Source: Adhaeribacter soli
GTDB lineage: Bacteria; Bacteroidota; Bacteroidia; Cytophagales; Hymenobacteraceae
DNA length: 64,000 nucleotides
Direction of reading: 5' to 3'
NCBI RefSeq assembly: GCF_008727925.1
Contig: NZ_VTWT01000005.1
Coordinates: forward strand, 124,001 to 188,000
Position 1 is the stretch's first letter. Every line of letters begins with the position of its first letter. A model generated the notes under the pieces. It searched no databases. It had not been told where the DNA came from and worked only from the letters and a program-made list of their open reading frames with translations. Below, one piece after another: positions 46,817 to 55,959 of this stretch. The position numbers and the translations under genes are program-made.

Positions 46817-49800
46817 TCAGAATTTTGCGCCTACCACTACCGTTTCTTTAAAGGTTTGCTGTTTACCGCTTAAATCATAGAGGTCTACGAGCACCAGGTA
46901 ATAGCCTACCGGCGCTTTGCGGCCTTCGTTGGTGGTGCCGTCCCAATGGAAAAAGTTTTCGCCGCTCAGGGTCTGGTTGTTCACCAGTTTCTTTATTTCC
47001 CTTCCCCTGGAATCCAGGATCGTCACCGAAGCCACCTGCCCGATGCGGGAAGCGTTAAAGTTCAGCGTGGTAAAATCCTTGTAACCGTCGCCGTCCGGGG
47101 AAAACACTTTTGGCTCGATGGTCAGTACTGAAGTCGCCTCCACATTGCCCTGCACCTGGGAGTTGCGCAAGCCCGGCGTGGCAAATCCGGAAGTGGAAGC
47201 AGCCGAATGGAAATTGGCGGCAATGGTCGGCCCGTCTAAACGGATGCGTTCCAGTGAAACACCATCATCATCATCGAGCAGGACAAAGTGCATGTCGTCG
47301 GTATAATCGAAGCGGTCAGCTATTTTACCCGCGGCATTAACCAGAATTACCGTGCCAGCGTCATCCGAATAGGAAGGGAAAGAAGCCATGGCCAGAAAAG
47401 CATCGGGGTTGTGTTTCGGGTAATGCTGCATCACGATGTCGGGGCGGGTAGTGAGCACGACGAGTTGCTGGGGCGCCAGTACGTAGGTTGCAGCCGTAAT
47501 CAGTTTTTTGTTTGAAACGCTATCATTGGAAAAGTTAGCCAGCTGCCAGTTCTTTAGATCGATGTAGTTATTGGAGCGGTTGGCAATTTCCACAAAATCT
47601 ACGCCGCCGGTTTTAGGGTTAAAGAGCACTTCGTTTATAACCAGATCGCCATCTTTGGCCGGCACCGGCAACGCGAACGGCACTTTCTGCAAACCGGCCA
47701 GGTTTCCGGCGCAATCGCGCACGTTGCTTACTTCCAGGCTATACTGCTGGTTTGCTTCCAAAGCCTGGGCAAGGGTAAGTTCTACGGTGGTAAAGGTCGG
47801 CGTAAGGGGTACAATTTGCGAAATAGCCGGACCGTTCGGGATGCGGTAAGTTGCCTGCATGGCCGCCAGGCTGTCGAGTTTTTCGTTGAAATTCAGTACG
47901 ATTGTAGTAGGGCTGCCTGCCTGAGCTTTGAGTAATTGCGGGGCCATATTATCCGGACGGCTGCCGTTTACCGAATTTACTTTACCGGGCGTACCGCCGT
48001 TCGGCGAATTGGAGGCCGTCCAGTTATCGAAGCCGGTACACGGATTGCTTATATCGATCATTTCCAGACTCCAGCCGCCGTCTTTCTTTTTAGTGTCTTT
48101 GTACCAGGTATCGGAATAGGTTACCGAGTGGATCAGTTTGCCGTCGGCGCCGCGCAAAGTGAGCGTTTCGCCGGCATTATTCAGCGAAGGAAAATTCGAT
48201 AAGCCAATGGAACGGCCAAAGAAGGAGAAAGCATTTACCCGCGAAGTGGTGTTCAGGATGGCGTACTCACCAGGCCCCAGGATCAGGGCCGGAAAAACGG
48301 CCGGGGTACCGCCATCCGAAAGTTTTACGCCTTTCAGGTCGAGCACCAGATTGGTCGGATTGTAGATCTCCAGGTATTCGTAGCCCGGCAGAATGCCACC
48401 TGCTGCTTCTACAACCGGCGATTCGTCGGCCATGATTTCGGTAATGATAAGTTGGTTAAAGCCAGGTTTGCTGCCTAAGCCGAACGCTACCGCCGCCGCC
48501 TGAATAACGTTTCCGGAGCAATCGGTGGCGTTCGTTACGGTTACCTCGTAAGAAGCTCCGGCGGTTAAGGCCGGCGTTAAAGTAAGCGTTACTTCCTGAA
48601 AATTCCCCGGGGTTACAGCTACGGCAGAAACTGAAATGCCCTTGTTGATGGTATAACCTGCCGTGGTTAAACTCAGGCTGTCCATGGTTTCGGAAAAGGT
48701 CAGTTTTAGCTGGGTATTCGATATGGTTTCTACCCCAACCAGACGAGGAGCCTGGGTGTCGGGCGCGGTACTGAAACCGGAGTTCTGCCGGCCGGGCGTT
48801 CCGCCTTGCGGATTATTCGAAGCGATCCAGTTTACGGCGCTCTGGCAAGGTAGATTCGGGTTTACCAGTTCCAGGCTCCAGCCACCGCCGGCTTTAGCAG
48901 GATCGTTGTACCAGCTGGAAGAATAGGTTACTTTATCGATCAGGACGCCGGAATTATCGTAGAGCCGGACTTCGTCGCCGGCATCATTTAGCGATGGAAA
49001 GCTGCTTAAGCCCAGCACTTTTCCGAAGGGCCGGAAGGCAGCAGTATCGGCTTTGGCGCACAAGATTACATACGCGCCGGGCGCCAGGTTGTAAGCCGGC
49101 AAAGTACCCGAAGAAGTGGTGGCATCGAAATATTTCCAGTTGGCCAGGTTTATAATTTTATTACTGTTGTTGTAGATTTCCAGGTATTCGGCCTCCGGCA
49201 AACCTACCGGCGGGTTAAAGTCGGCCATAATTTCAGTAATGCGCACATCGTGAAAATTAGCGCCGGTGCTAAAGGTAAGGGTAGCCGGGGCCATGATATT
49301 TCCGGCGCAATCGGTAGCATTACTGGCAGTTAAGGTATAAGTAGCTCCCCGCACCAGCGCCGGACTCAGGGTTAACGTTATTTCGTGGAAGATTCCCTTG
49401 GCTACACTCTTTGCCGTAATTCCGATACCGTTGTTTAAGCCGTAAGTGGCATTAAGCAGGCTTAAACTGTCCATGCTTTCAGAAAAGGAGAGTTTTATGG
49501 AAGTATTAGATACGGTTTCTACTGAAAGCAGGGTTGGCGGCGTGGTGTCGGGGGCATTGCTGAATACGGAATTCTGCCGGTCGGGCGTGCCGCCGGAAGG
49601 GTCGGTAGAGGCGGTCCAGTTAGCACTTACCTGACAAGGGTTATTCGGATTTTTAAGCTCCAGGCTCCAGCCGCCGCCGGATTTTGTCGGGTCGTTGTAC
49701 CAGGCCGAAGTATAGCTTACTTTATCGATCAGCTTGCCGGTATTGTCCAGAATTTTCACGTCGTCGCCGGCATCGTTAAGGGAAGGAAACGTACTTAAGC

Positions 49801-51004
49801 CTAAGGTTCTGCCGAATACTTTCAGGGCTGTGGTATCCGCTTTGGCGCAAAGAATTACGTAGGTGCCGGGCAGGAATGTGTATGCCGGAAACGTACCTAC
49901 GGAAGTGCTGGCATCGTTGTATTTCCAGTTGGCCAGGTTCAGGGTTTTGTTGCTGTTGTTGTAAATTTCGATGTATTCGGCGGCCGGTAATCCTACAACC
50001 GGGCTAAAATCGGCCATGATCTCGGTGATGCGCACATCGCGGAAATTAGCGGTTGAGGTTGGCGGCGGCGTGGTGGTTACGTTAAACTGTCCGTTCAGAG
50101 TAGAGGCCATGTTTCCATACAGGTCAGTAATGCCGGTGGCGGTTAGGGTACTGGTTCCGGAAGGTAGGTTCGCGGCGAACGTTAAATGAACCAGGGCCGG
50201 ATTTGTGGCATCCTGCACCGCAGTGGCCGGACTTCCTCCTCCACCCGAAACGATGAAATTGGCAGTATTTTGCGCGGAGGCCTGGCTAACCGGTTCATTG
50301 AAAAGTACATCCAGTTGTGTAGCCGAAATTACCGAGATCGTGTTCAGAACCGGGGCGGTAATGTCAGTAATTTTGAAATCGTCGAAATAGAATTTGGTGC
50401 TGTTGGTGGAAGAGTATTTGATGTAAACCCCAAAGTATTCGGAGCGCTGGTAGGTAGCATCGGTAGCGGTTCCTTGCGAAACGTAGGTAGTGCCGGCTCC
50501 CGTTACATCGATGCTCAAACTCCAGAGATTCTGCACCGAACGGGTTACCTTAATTCTTACCACGTTGTTTGTAGAACTGTTCATCGTGGCATCCACCCCG
50601 TCGATGATCTTTACCGAAGCAGCCGCATCTTTCCGGTACAAACTCACTTCATCCGGGGTATCGCCGATCCGCACAAAATAACCGGTATTCGTGCCCGTTA
50701 AAGTAGCCTGGTCGCTCATCAGGTAAACATCGGTGTAATTGGCCGAGGAAGTGGCAAACTTCAGGTTCGCGTAAAATTCCCATTCGGCGCCGGTGTTCAC
50801 CTGGGAGGGCGTGACCAGTTGACCGGTGGCCGTGGCGGCCGGGCCATTGCTTTGCAGCTGCTGGGTGGCATTCACGGTAAACAGGCTAACATCGCCGTTC
50901 CAGACGGGGTTGGCCGTAAAATTGCCGTCCGAAAAGTTATCCTGAAGCTGTGCCTGAGCCCGGATTGATATGATCAGGAATAAAAAAAGTAAAAGTCTCT
51001 GCAT
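46817..51004 (-). CDS. Giant secreted protein with four lamin-tail domains
   Basis: A 1395-residue protein. The start is the ATG at the signal peptide (MQRLLLFLFLIISIRAQAQ); a 76-codon upstream extension lacks a signal and crosses the asd promoter. Residues ~20-210 are concanavalin/LamG-like. Four lamin-tail domains lie at ~318-480, ~585-745, ~850-1010 and ~1116-1250 (EYIEIYNNSNKTLNLANWK, SLELKNPNNPC type motifs), separated by SbsA-like Ig domains with YTLTASNATDCAGN. The end (~1298-1395; VFSPDGDGYKDF, HWDGTTNEGRKAPVGYYLV) is FlgD-Ig-like and may act as a T9SS signal; it is not the type A domain of the left array. Bacterial lamin-tail domains occur with secreted nucleases and adhesins. No nuclease motif is seen. 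Confidence 0.88.
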   Translation of the reverse strand: MQRLLLFLFLIISIRAQAQLQDNFSDGNFTANPVWNGDVSLFTVNATQQLQSNGPAATATGQLVTPSQVNTGAEWEFYANLKFATSSANYTDVYLMSDQATLTGTNTGYFVRIGDTPDEVSLYRKDAAASVKIIDGVDATMNSSTNNVVRIKVTRSVQNLWSLSIDVTGAGTTYVSQGTATDATYQRSEYFGVYIKYSSTNSTKFYFDDFKITDITAPVLNTISVISATQLDVLFNEPVSQASAQNTANFIVSGGGGSPATAVQDATNPALVHLTFAANLPSGTSTLTATGITDLYGNMASTLNGQFNVTTTPPPTSTANFRDVRITEIMADFSPVVGLPAAEYIEIYNNSNKTLNLANWKYNDASTSVGTFPAYTFLPGTYVILCAKADTTALKVFGRTLGLSTFPSLNDAGDDVKILDNTGKLIDKVSYTSAWYNDPTKSGGGWSLELKNPNNPCQVSANWTASTDPSGGTPDRQNSVFSNAPDTTPPTLLSVETVSNTSIKLSFSESMDSLSLLNATYGLNNGIGITAKSVAKGIFHEITLTLSPALVRGATYTLTASNATDCAGNIMAPATLTFSTGANFHDVRITEIMADFNPPVGLPEAEYLEIYNNSNKIINLANWKYFDATTSSGTLPAYNLAPGAYVILCAKADTAAFRPFGKVLGLSSFPSLNDAGDEVRLYDNSGVLIDKVTYSSSWYNDPAKAGGGWSLELVNPNLPCQSAVNWIASNNPQGGTPGRQNSGFSTAPDTQAPRLVGVETISNTQLKLTFSETMDSLSLTTAGYTINKGISVSAVAVTPGNFQEVTLTLTPALTAGASYEVTVTNATDCSGNVIQAAAVAFGLGSKPGFNQLIITEIMADESPVVEAAGGILPGYEYLEIYNPTNLVLDLKGVKLSDGGTPAVFPALILGPGEYAILNTTSRVNAFSFFGRSIGLSNFPSLNNAGETLTLRGADGKLIHSVTYSDTWYKDTKKKDGGWSLEMIDISNPCTGFDNWTASNSPNGGTPGKVNSVNGSRPDNMAPQLLKAQAGSPTTIVLNFNEKLDSLAAMQATYRIPNGPAISQIVPLTPTFTTVELTLAQALEANQQYSLEVSNVRDCAGNLAGLQKVPFALPVPAKDGDLVINEVLFNPKTGGVDFVEIANRSNNYIDLKNWQLANFSNDSVSNKKLITAATYVLAPQQLVVLTTRPDIVMQHYPKHNPDAFLAMASFPSYSDDAGTVILVNAAGKIADRFDYTDDMHFVLLDDDDGVSLERIRLDGPTIAANFHSAASTSGFATPGLRNSQVQGNVEATSVLTIEPKVFSPDGDGYKDFTTLNFNASRIGQVASVTILDSRGREIKKLVNNQTLSGENFFHWDGTTNEGRKAPVGYYLVLVDLYDLSGKQQTFKETVVVGAKF

Positions 51005-51018
51005 TCGCGTATTGTGCT

Positions 51019-51026
51019 TAACTTTG
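51019..51026 (+). promoter_or_regulatory. Bacteroidota -7 box of asd
   Basis: TAACTTTG, an exact TAnnTTTG, 63 nt before the asd ATG and within the 85-bp divergent spacer shared with the 46817-51004 gene. Confidence 0.55.
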
Positions 51027-51089
51027 TATAACTTCTGCCTAAGGCGAAGTAAGTTACAAATAAAACACGAAATAACAGCAAGTACATAA

Positions 51090-52079
51090 ATGAAAATAGC
51101 CGTAGTTGGGGCCACCGGTCTGGTAGGCACCGAAATGTTAAAAGTACTGGAAGAACGCAATTTCCCGGTAACGGAACTGCTGCCGGTTGCGTCGGAACGT
51201 TCAGTTGGCGCTACCATTACTTTTAAAGGCAAACCTTATACCGTAGTTTCCATGGCCGATGCCATTGCTGCCAGACCGGAAATTGCCATCTTCTCGGCCG
51301 GCGGCAGCATTTCCAAAGAAATGGCCCCGAAATTTGCCGAAGCCGGAACGTTTGTGGTCGATAATTCTTCGGCCTGGCGCATGGACCCGGACAAAAAACT
51401 GGTGGTACCGGAAATCAACGCCAGAGAACTGACCAGGGAAGACAAAATAATTGCCAACCCGAATTGCTCTACCATCCAGATGGTACTGGCCTTGCACAAA
51501 CTGCACGAAGCCTTAAAGGTGAAGCGCATTGTGGTAAGCACCTACCAATCGGTAACCGGAACGGGCAAAAAAGCCGTGGACCAGATGATGAACGAGCGCG
51601 CCGGCAAGCAGGGTGAAATGGCCTACGCCTACCCCATCGACCTGAACGTGATCCCACACATCGACGTGTTCGAGGAGAACGGTTACACGAAGGAAGAAAT
51701 GAAAATGGTGCGTGAAACCAAGAAGATTCTGGGCGACGACTCTATTCAGGTGACGGCTACGGCGGTGCGGATTCCGGTAATCGGCGGCCATTCCGAAAGC
51801 GTGAACGTGGAGTTTGAAAAAGACTTTTCTTTAGATGAAGTGTACCGATTGCTCCGCGAAACCGAAGGCGTAAAAGTAGTGGACGACGTGTCGAAACTGG
51901 AATACCCGATGCCAAAAGATGCCCACCAGAAAGACGAGGTGCTGGTTGGCCGCGTGCGTTTAGACGAAACCCAACCCAGAACGCTGAATATGTGGATCGT
52001 GGCGGATAATTTACGGAAAGGCGCCGCTACCAATGCCGTGCAGATTGCCGAATACCTGGTGGCAAATAAACTGGTTTAA
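51090..52079 (+). CDS. asd: Aspartate-semialdehyde dehydrogenase
   Basis: A 329-residue protein. It reduces aspartyl phosphate to aspartate semialdehyde with NADPH, on the path to lysine/diaminopimelate, threonine and methionine. The Rossmann motif is VGATGLVGTEML (~6-17). The catalytic Cys is in NPNCSTIQM (~127-135). The substrate-binding stretch is IPVIGGHSESVNVEF (~227-241) with its conserved His. The length is normal. It is followed 6 bp later by a small gene and then another, making a likely three-gene operon. Confidence 0.96.
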   Translation: MKIAVVGATGLVGTEMLKVLEERNFPVTELLPVASERSVGATITFKGKPYTVVSMADAIAARPEIAIFSAGGSISKEMAPKFAEAGTFVVDNSSAWRMDPDKKLVVPEINARELTREDKIIANPNCSTIQMVLALHKLHEALKVKRIVVSTYQSVTGTGKKAVDQMMNERAGKQGEMAYAYPIDLNVIPHIDVFEENGYTKEEMKMVRETKKILGDDSIQVTATAVRIPVIGGHSESVNVEFEKDFSLDEVYRLLRETEGVKVVDDVSKLEYPMPKDAHQKDEVLVGRVRLDETQPRTLNMWIVADNLRKGAATNAVQIAEYLVANKLV

Positions 52080-52085
52080 AACGAA

Positions 52086-52499
52086 ATGAAAGTGGAGATC
52101 CCAACCGACCGGCCCGTTTTCGAAGGCGAAATAGCTACCTACTGGTTCGAGGATAACGGCATTCTGGTTTCGCTTTCGAAAAGCATTAAACGCACGGTAG
52201 AAAACATATCCGGCAACGTGGCCCTGGTAAAACGCATTACCAACAACCAACCGGTTCCTTTGCTGATCTACCTGAAGAATTCGCCGGTTCCGGATAAAGC
52301 CACCCGCCAGTTTTCTACGGAACAATTGCCACAGATCTATTCGGCCATGGCCATGGTTTCGGAACCCGGTCTGGCCGGTTTTATCATGAAAATTTTATTT
52401 AAACTGAAGCCTTCGCCCATCCCGATGAAAAGCTTTACCAATGTGCAGCAAGCCACCGAATGGCTGAAGCAGTTTTCACCTAAACCCATAAATTCCTGA
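52086..52499 (+). CDS. Small cytosolic protein, STAS-like (unknown function)
   Basis: A 137-residue protein starting 6 bp after asd, with its stop codon abutting the next start. The N-terminal strands (IATYWFEDNGILVSLSKSI) and alternating helices (TEQLPQIYSAMAMVSEPG, VQQATEWLKQF) resemble small Bacteroidota STAS/SpoIIAA-like proteins, but I cannot name a family with confidence. No catalytic motif and no signal are visible. Its position suggests co-expression with asd. Confidence 0.7.
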   Translation: MKVEIPTDRPVFEGEIATYWFEDNGILVSLSKSIKRTVENISGNVALVKRITNNQPVPLLIYLKNSPVPDKATRQFSTEQLPQIYSAMAMVSEPGLAGFIMKILFKLKPSPIPMKSFTNVQQATEWLKQFSPKPINS

Positions 52500-52982
52500 A
52501 TGGCATCCGGCACTCCTATTATCCGACAGATCAACTGGCTGGCGCTTGCGTTTCAGCTGTGCGTTTTTGTCGGGCTCGTTTATTTCTTTCAGTGGCTTCA
52601 GGTTGGCGCGGCCAGTTTATCGGCCATTGCGGCTTATCTGGTACTGGTGTATTTCCTCCGTTTTTTTCTGGCCAAATACCACCGTTACGGCATGCTGTTC
52701 CTGAAAAGAAGTGAATTTGAAGCCGCCATTCCTTACTTCGAAAGCAGCTACGCATACTTCCAGGAAAAACCTTGGCTCGACCGTTTCCGGGCCGTTTTCC
52801 TGCTGAGTTCCTCCCGCATTTCTTACCGCGAAATGGCCCTGGTAAATATTGCTTACTGCTATTCCCAACTTGGAAACGGCAGCGAGGCCAAAGCCTATTA
52901 CAAGCAGGCCTTACAGGAATTTCCGGAAAGCGGCATTGCCCAAGCTGGTTTGAATGCGATGAATGCTACCGGGAAAGAATAA
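52500..52982 (+). CDS. Membrane protein with TPR-like C terminus
   Basis: A 160-residue protein whose ATG directly follows the preceding TGA, indicating translational coupling. Two hydrophobic helices lie at ~10-30 and ~36-56. The remainder is helical with tetratricopeptide-like units (KRSEFEAAIPYFESSYAYF; YCYSQLGNGSEAKAYYKQAL; then EFPESGIAQAGLNAM). It would display a TPR scaffold at the inner membrane. It is last gene of the asd operon and has its own terminator. Confidence 0.8.
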   Translation: MASGTPIIRQINWLALAFQLCVFVGLVYFFQWLQVGAASLSAIAAYLVLVYFLRFFLAKYHRYGMLFLKRSEFEAAIPYFESSYAYFQEKPWLDRFRAVFLLSSSRISYREMALVNIAYCYSQLGNGSEAKAYYKQALQEFPESGIAQAGLNAMNATGKE

Positions 52983-53042
52983 TCCTGATCCTTTACTACC
53001 GGTTTCTGATCCACTGTTTTAAAAATGGTAGCTTTTGAAGCG

Positions 53043-53079
53043 AAAAACCGTGCAGGCTGCAAAGTTTGCACGGTTTTTT
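53043..53079 (+). terminator. Terminator of the asd operon
   Basis: AAAAACCGTGCA pairs with TGCACGGTTTTT, about 60 nt after the stop codon of the TPR gene. Confidence 0.88.
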
Positions 53080-53140
53080 ATTTAAAGTCTGGTGCTCCAA
53101 AAATTTTATTTGTCGGGTAAAAGCAGACTGAGGTATGGTT

Positions 53141-53416
53141 GTTGCGTGTTTTCACCATGGCCGTCAGGCTAAGGAAAAACCCGGTCATCCCGAACACAAG
53201 TAAGCGCGAGGAAGCGCGAAACTTGCGAGCGGAGCTCTGAGGGAACTATCGCATACCGAACACGAACGAAAGGTATTTTTTACAGCTACGCTGGGTCCTT
53301 TCGACTCCCGTCTCAGGAATGCTCAAATGCCATAGCAGTAACCAATAGTTTCTTCGACAAGCTCAGAATGACCTGCTTTTGTCTTTAACCTGACGGCTAT
53401 GGTGAAAACACGCAAC
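53141..53416. mobile_element. MITE-like element with 34-bp inverted ends
   Basis: 53141-53174 (GTTGCGTGTTTTCACCAT, GCCGTCAGG) and 53383-53416 are inverted copies differing at three of 34 positions. Next to the ends are GGTCATcC-type sequences, the right one reading TTCGACAAGCTCAGAATGAC on the plus strand, a motif I recognise as widespread in Bacteroidota intergenic repeats. No ORF, and no clear target-site duplication. Confidence 0.75.
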
Positions 53417-53593
53417 ATAAATATACACGCACATAAGCCCTTAGTATTCAGCAAGTAAAAGCCCATTTGCCAATCTGTAAAAATAACATACATTAGCAAA
53501 AAAATACCCGGCCGCTTTATGGCTGCTATAAACAAGTTAGCAGCATTTGTAAAACAGAATGCAGTTATAAGTACTAAATTAAAAACACTTATT

Positions 53594-54055
53594 ATGACAG
53601 AAAGAAAAGACGAATTTAAATTAGTTGGGCTCAAACTGAACGGTAAAACCACAAACCAAAATAAACAATCCAGTAAAGATTGTGGGGACTTATGGCATAA
53701 ATTTGAAACGGATAAAATTTTCGACCTTATCACCGAAAAATTATCCGATGAGATCTATGCTATTTATTTTGACTACGAAAAAGGTGAAACAGCCCCTTTT
53801 TCATATTTTATCGGCTGTAAAGTAGGTAAGCATTCAGAAACGCCTAAAGAACTTGCAGAATTAATGATACCTGCTCAGGAATACATAAAATTTACTGCAA
53901 AAGGGGCTATGACCGGTTGCATAACCGATACCTGGAAAGAAATACGAAATTCGGACATAAAACGAAGTTTTGGATTTGATTTCGAAGTGTATGATGAAAG
54001 AAGTAAGGATTGGAGTGATGGCGAAGTAGATATCTATATTTCAAAAATGGACTAA
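53594..54055 (+). CDS. GyrI-like effector-binding (SRPBCC-like) protein
   Basis: A 153-residue protein from the ATG that opens TERKDEFKLVGLKLNG, where the family domain begins. An in-frame ATG 75 nt upstream would add an unlikely tail. The body matches the AraC effector-binding/GyrI-like fold: ETAPFSYFIGCKVG, then YIKFTAKGAMTGCITDTW, and an end with FEVYDERSKDWSDGEVDIYI. These stand-alone proteins bind hydrophobic ligands. Codon use is AT-rich compared with the flanking operons, and it lies beside a MITE-like element, so it may be acquired. Confidence 0.85.
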   Translation: MTERKDEFKLVGLKLNGKTTNQNKQSSKDCGDLWHKFETDKIFDLITEKLSDEIYAIYFDYEKGETAPFSYFIGCKVGKHSETPKELAELMIPAQEYIKFTAKGAMTGCITDTWKEIRNSDIKRSFGFDFEVYDERSKDWSDGEVDIYISKMD

Positions 54056-54256
54056 ACAAAATACTGAAGAACTAAAAAAAAAAACCGCGAACATCGATTT
54101 GCCGCAATATCGGGGAACGTGCTTCTATGATACTTTTGTGATTTACCACAGTGTAGTTCTTCTTATGAACATTAGTGCTAAAAATCCGCCGCTTCCATAA
54201 TGCCCTAAACGTTAACCAAAAAATCCATCAATCACCTTAACCTAAATTCTAAACCT

Positions 54257-54682
54257 ATGAACACCTCCGAAAAAATCAGCATTACCATAGAAACCACCGT
54301 TAACGCGCCGGTAGAAAAAGTTTGGCAGTTCTGGACCGAACCCGAGCACATAACCCAATGGAACAACGCCTCCAACGACTGGCACACGCCCCGCGCCGAA
54401 AACGATCTCCGCGCCGGCGGAAAATTCCTGTCCCGCATGGAAGCAAAAGACGGCAGCTTCGGTTTCGATTTTGAAGGCACTTATGACAAAGTAAAACCAA
54501 ACGAACTGATCACCTATTCCCTCGGCGACGGCCGTAAAGTAAAAATAGATTTTACCACCAACGGTTCCGAAACCAAGGTAGCTGAAACCTTCGATGCCGA
54601 AGATACCAACTCGGCAGAAATGCAGCGCCAGGGCTGGCAGGCCATTCTGGACAACTTTAAGAAATACGTGGAGGCGAATTAA
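54257..54682 (+). CDS. SRPBCC (AHSA1-like) domain protein
   Basis: A 141-residue protein consisting of one START/Bet v1-like domain. TTVNAPVEKVWQFWTEPEHI at ~12-31 and the final QRQGWQAILDNFKKYVEA are typical of the AHSA1/YndB group. It is predicted to be a cytosolic ligand-binding protein of unknown target. A second member of the family is encoded at 55492, and the two flank a DUF433/DUF5615 pair. It is monocistronic with a terminator. Confidence 0.92.
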   Translation: MNTSEKISITIETTVNAPVEKVWQFWTEPEHITQWNNASNDWHTPRAENDLRAGGKFLSRMEAKDGSFGFDFEGTYDKVKPNELITYSLGDGRKVKIDFTTNGSETKVAETFDAEDTNSAEMQRQGWQAILDNFKKYVEAN

Positions 54683-54701
54683 TTTTTCAACTTTCTAACT
54701 G

Positions 54702-54734
54702 AAGCGCCGGGTGTAAGTATCCGGCGCTTTTTTA
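54702..54734 (+). terminator. Terminator of the first SRPBCC gene
   Basis: AAGCGCCGG pairs with CCGGCGCTT around a 10-nt loop, followed by a T run. Confidence 0.88.
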
Positions 54735-54852
54735 TTTCAGAATGCTCATCCTTTTACCTTTCAACTATTTTTCTTTATAAACCAAACAATCTACCGGAAC
54801 GTGTATAAGTAAACCAGTTTGATTAACAGGAAGAAACCCTTAATTTAGTCTC

Positions 54853-55077
54853 ATGAAGCATTATTCAGAAATAATTACCATCGATCCGCAAGTTCGGTTT
54901 GGCAAACCTTGCATAAGAGGCATGCGCATTACGGTTTACGATATTCTGAGCTGGCTGGCTTCGGGTATGAGCACGCAGGAGATTCTGGAAGACTATCCGG
55001 AATTAACCGAAGAAGATATCCAATGTGCTTTGGCATATGCGGCCGACCGGGAGCATAAACTCAGAATTGCCTCGTGA
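54853..55077 (+). CDS. DUF433 protein, probable antitoxin
   Basis: A 74-residue protein of the DUF433 family, a small wHTH fold often fused or paired with PIN-like toxins. The pattern ITIDPQVRFGKPCIRGMRIT then VYDILSWLASG and LTEEDIQCALAYAA is diagnostic. It would bind DNA and neutralise the product of the next gene, which overlaps it by four bases (GTGA). Autoregulation is usual for this arrangement. Confidence 0.9.
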   Translation: MKHYSEIITIDPQVRFGKPCIRGMRITVYDILSWLASGMSTQEILEDYPELTEEDIQCALAYAADREHKLRIAS

Positions 55078-55418
55078 AGCTGCTCTTCGACCAGAATATT
55101 TCCTTTCGGGTAATCCTTCATTTACAAGAACTTTTCCCCCAGGCCAGACACGTTAAAGACTTCGGTCTCCAGTTTTCAACCGACCGGCAAATCTGGACCT
55201 TCGCGAAAGAAAATGGCTACCACATTGTTACTTTTGATTCTGATTTCTTTGATCTGGTCACACTGCATGGCCATCCGCCTAAAATAATCTGGCTTCGGGT
55301 CGGAAATACCTCAAGCAAAAATTTGGCAATCGTAATTTCTCATCATTATGAAAGTATTAAAAGCTTTCTTTCTGAGGAGCAATACCAGGAAATTGCCTGC
55401 TTAGAAATTGATAAATAA
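55074..55418 (+). CDS. DUF5615 PIN-like protein, probable toxin
   Basis: A 114-residue PIN-like protein. LLFDQNISFRVILHL at the N terminus holds the first acidic residue (D6). DRQIWTFAKENGYHIVTFDSDFFDL, split by its strand, holds the conserved FDSDF acids, and PPKIIWLRVGN follows. PIN-like folds are typically RNases; whether this one is active is inferred. The start is a GTG overlapping the antitoxin stop, so the two are translationally coupled. It lies between two SRPBCC genes. Confidence 0.88.
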   Translation: MKLLFDQNISFRVILHLQELFPQARHVKDFGLQFSTDRQIWTFAKENGYHIVTFDSDFFDLVTLHGHPPKIIWLRVGNTSSKNLAIVISHHYESIKSFLSEEQYQEIACLEIDK

Positions 55419-55491
55419 CGGATACAATAAAATACTCCAGACGTTAAATTTTTCTATCTAACACTCCCTATTCTATAAACCAAGTTCTGAA

Positions 55492-55959
55492 ATGCAAAAC
55501 CATTCCCAAAGTGTAGAAACCCAAATGCTGATAAGAAAACCGGCCTCACAAGTTTTTGAAGCGTTCATCGATCCGGAGATCACGAAGAATTTCTGGTTTA
55601 CGAAAGGCAGCGGCAAACTGGAAACCGGCAAAACCATAACCTGGGAATGGGAAATGTACGGCGTTGCTGCCAACGTATTGGTAAAAGAAATTCTGCCGAA
55701 TGAGAAAATCACCGTTGAATGGGACGAACCGGCTACTACGGTAGAATTTAACTTTAAAGCACTCAGCGAAAAAGCTACCTACGTAACCATTAAAAACCAC
55801 GGCTTTCAGGAAACCGGCGACGCGCTGCTGCACGTGATCAAAGATGCGACCGGCGGTTTTACTACCGTACTGGACGGCTTAAAAGCTTTTATGGAGCATG
55901 GCATTAACCTGAACCTGATCGCCGATAAGTTTCCGAAAGAAGTCATGCAGCATCCGTAA
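55492..55959 (+). CDS. SRPBCC (AHSA1-like) domain protein
   Basis: A 155-residue protein with one SRPBCC domain: KPASQVFEAFIDPEITKNFW at ~14-33, NEKITVEWDEPATTVEF mid-chain and a C-terminal helix VLDGLKAFMEHGINLNL. It is related to the 54257 product by family but diverged in sequence. It is cytosolic and its ligand is unknown. It starts 73 nt after the toxin gene and may be read from the same promoter. Confidence 0.9.
   Translation: MQNHSQSVETQMLIRKPASQVFEAFIDPEITKNFWFTKGSGKLETGKTITWEWEMYGVAANVLVKEILPNEKITVEWDEPATTVEFNFKALSEKATYVTIKNHGFQETGDALLHVIKDATGGFTTVLDGLKAFMEHGINLNLIADKFPKEVMQHP

Noticed and set aside
51005-51232. Longer N terminus of the lamin-tail protein reaching into asd
   Set aside because: The extension has no signal peptide and overlaps the asd coding region and promoter; the later ATG opens a proper signal peptide.
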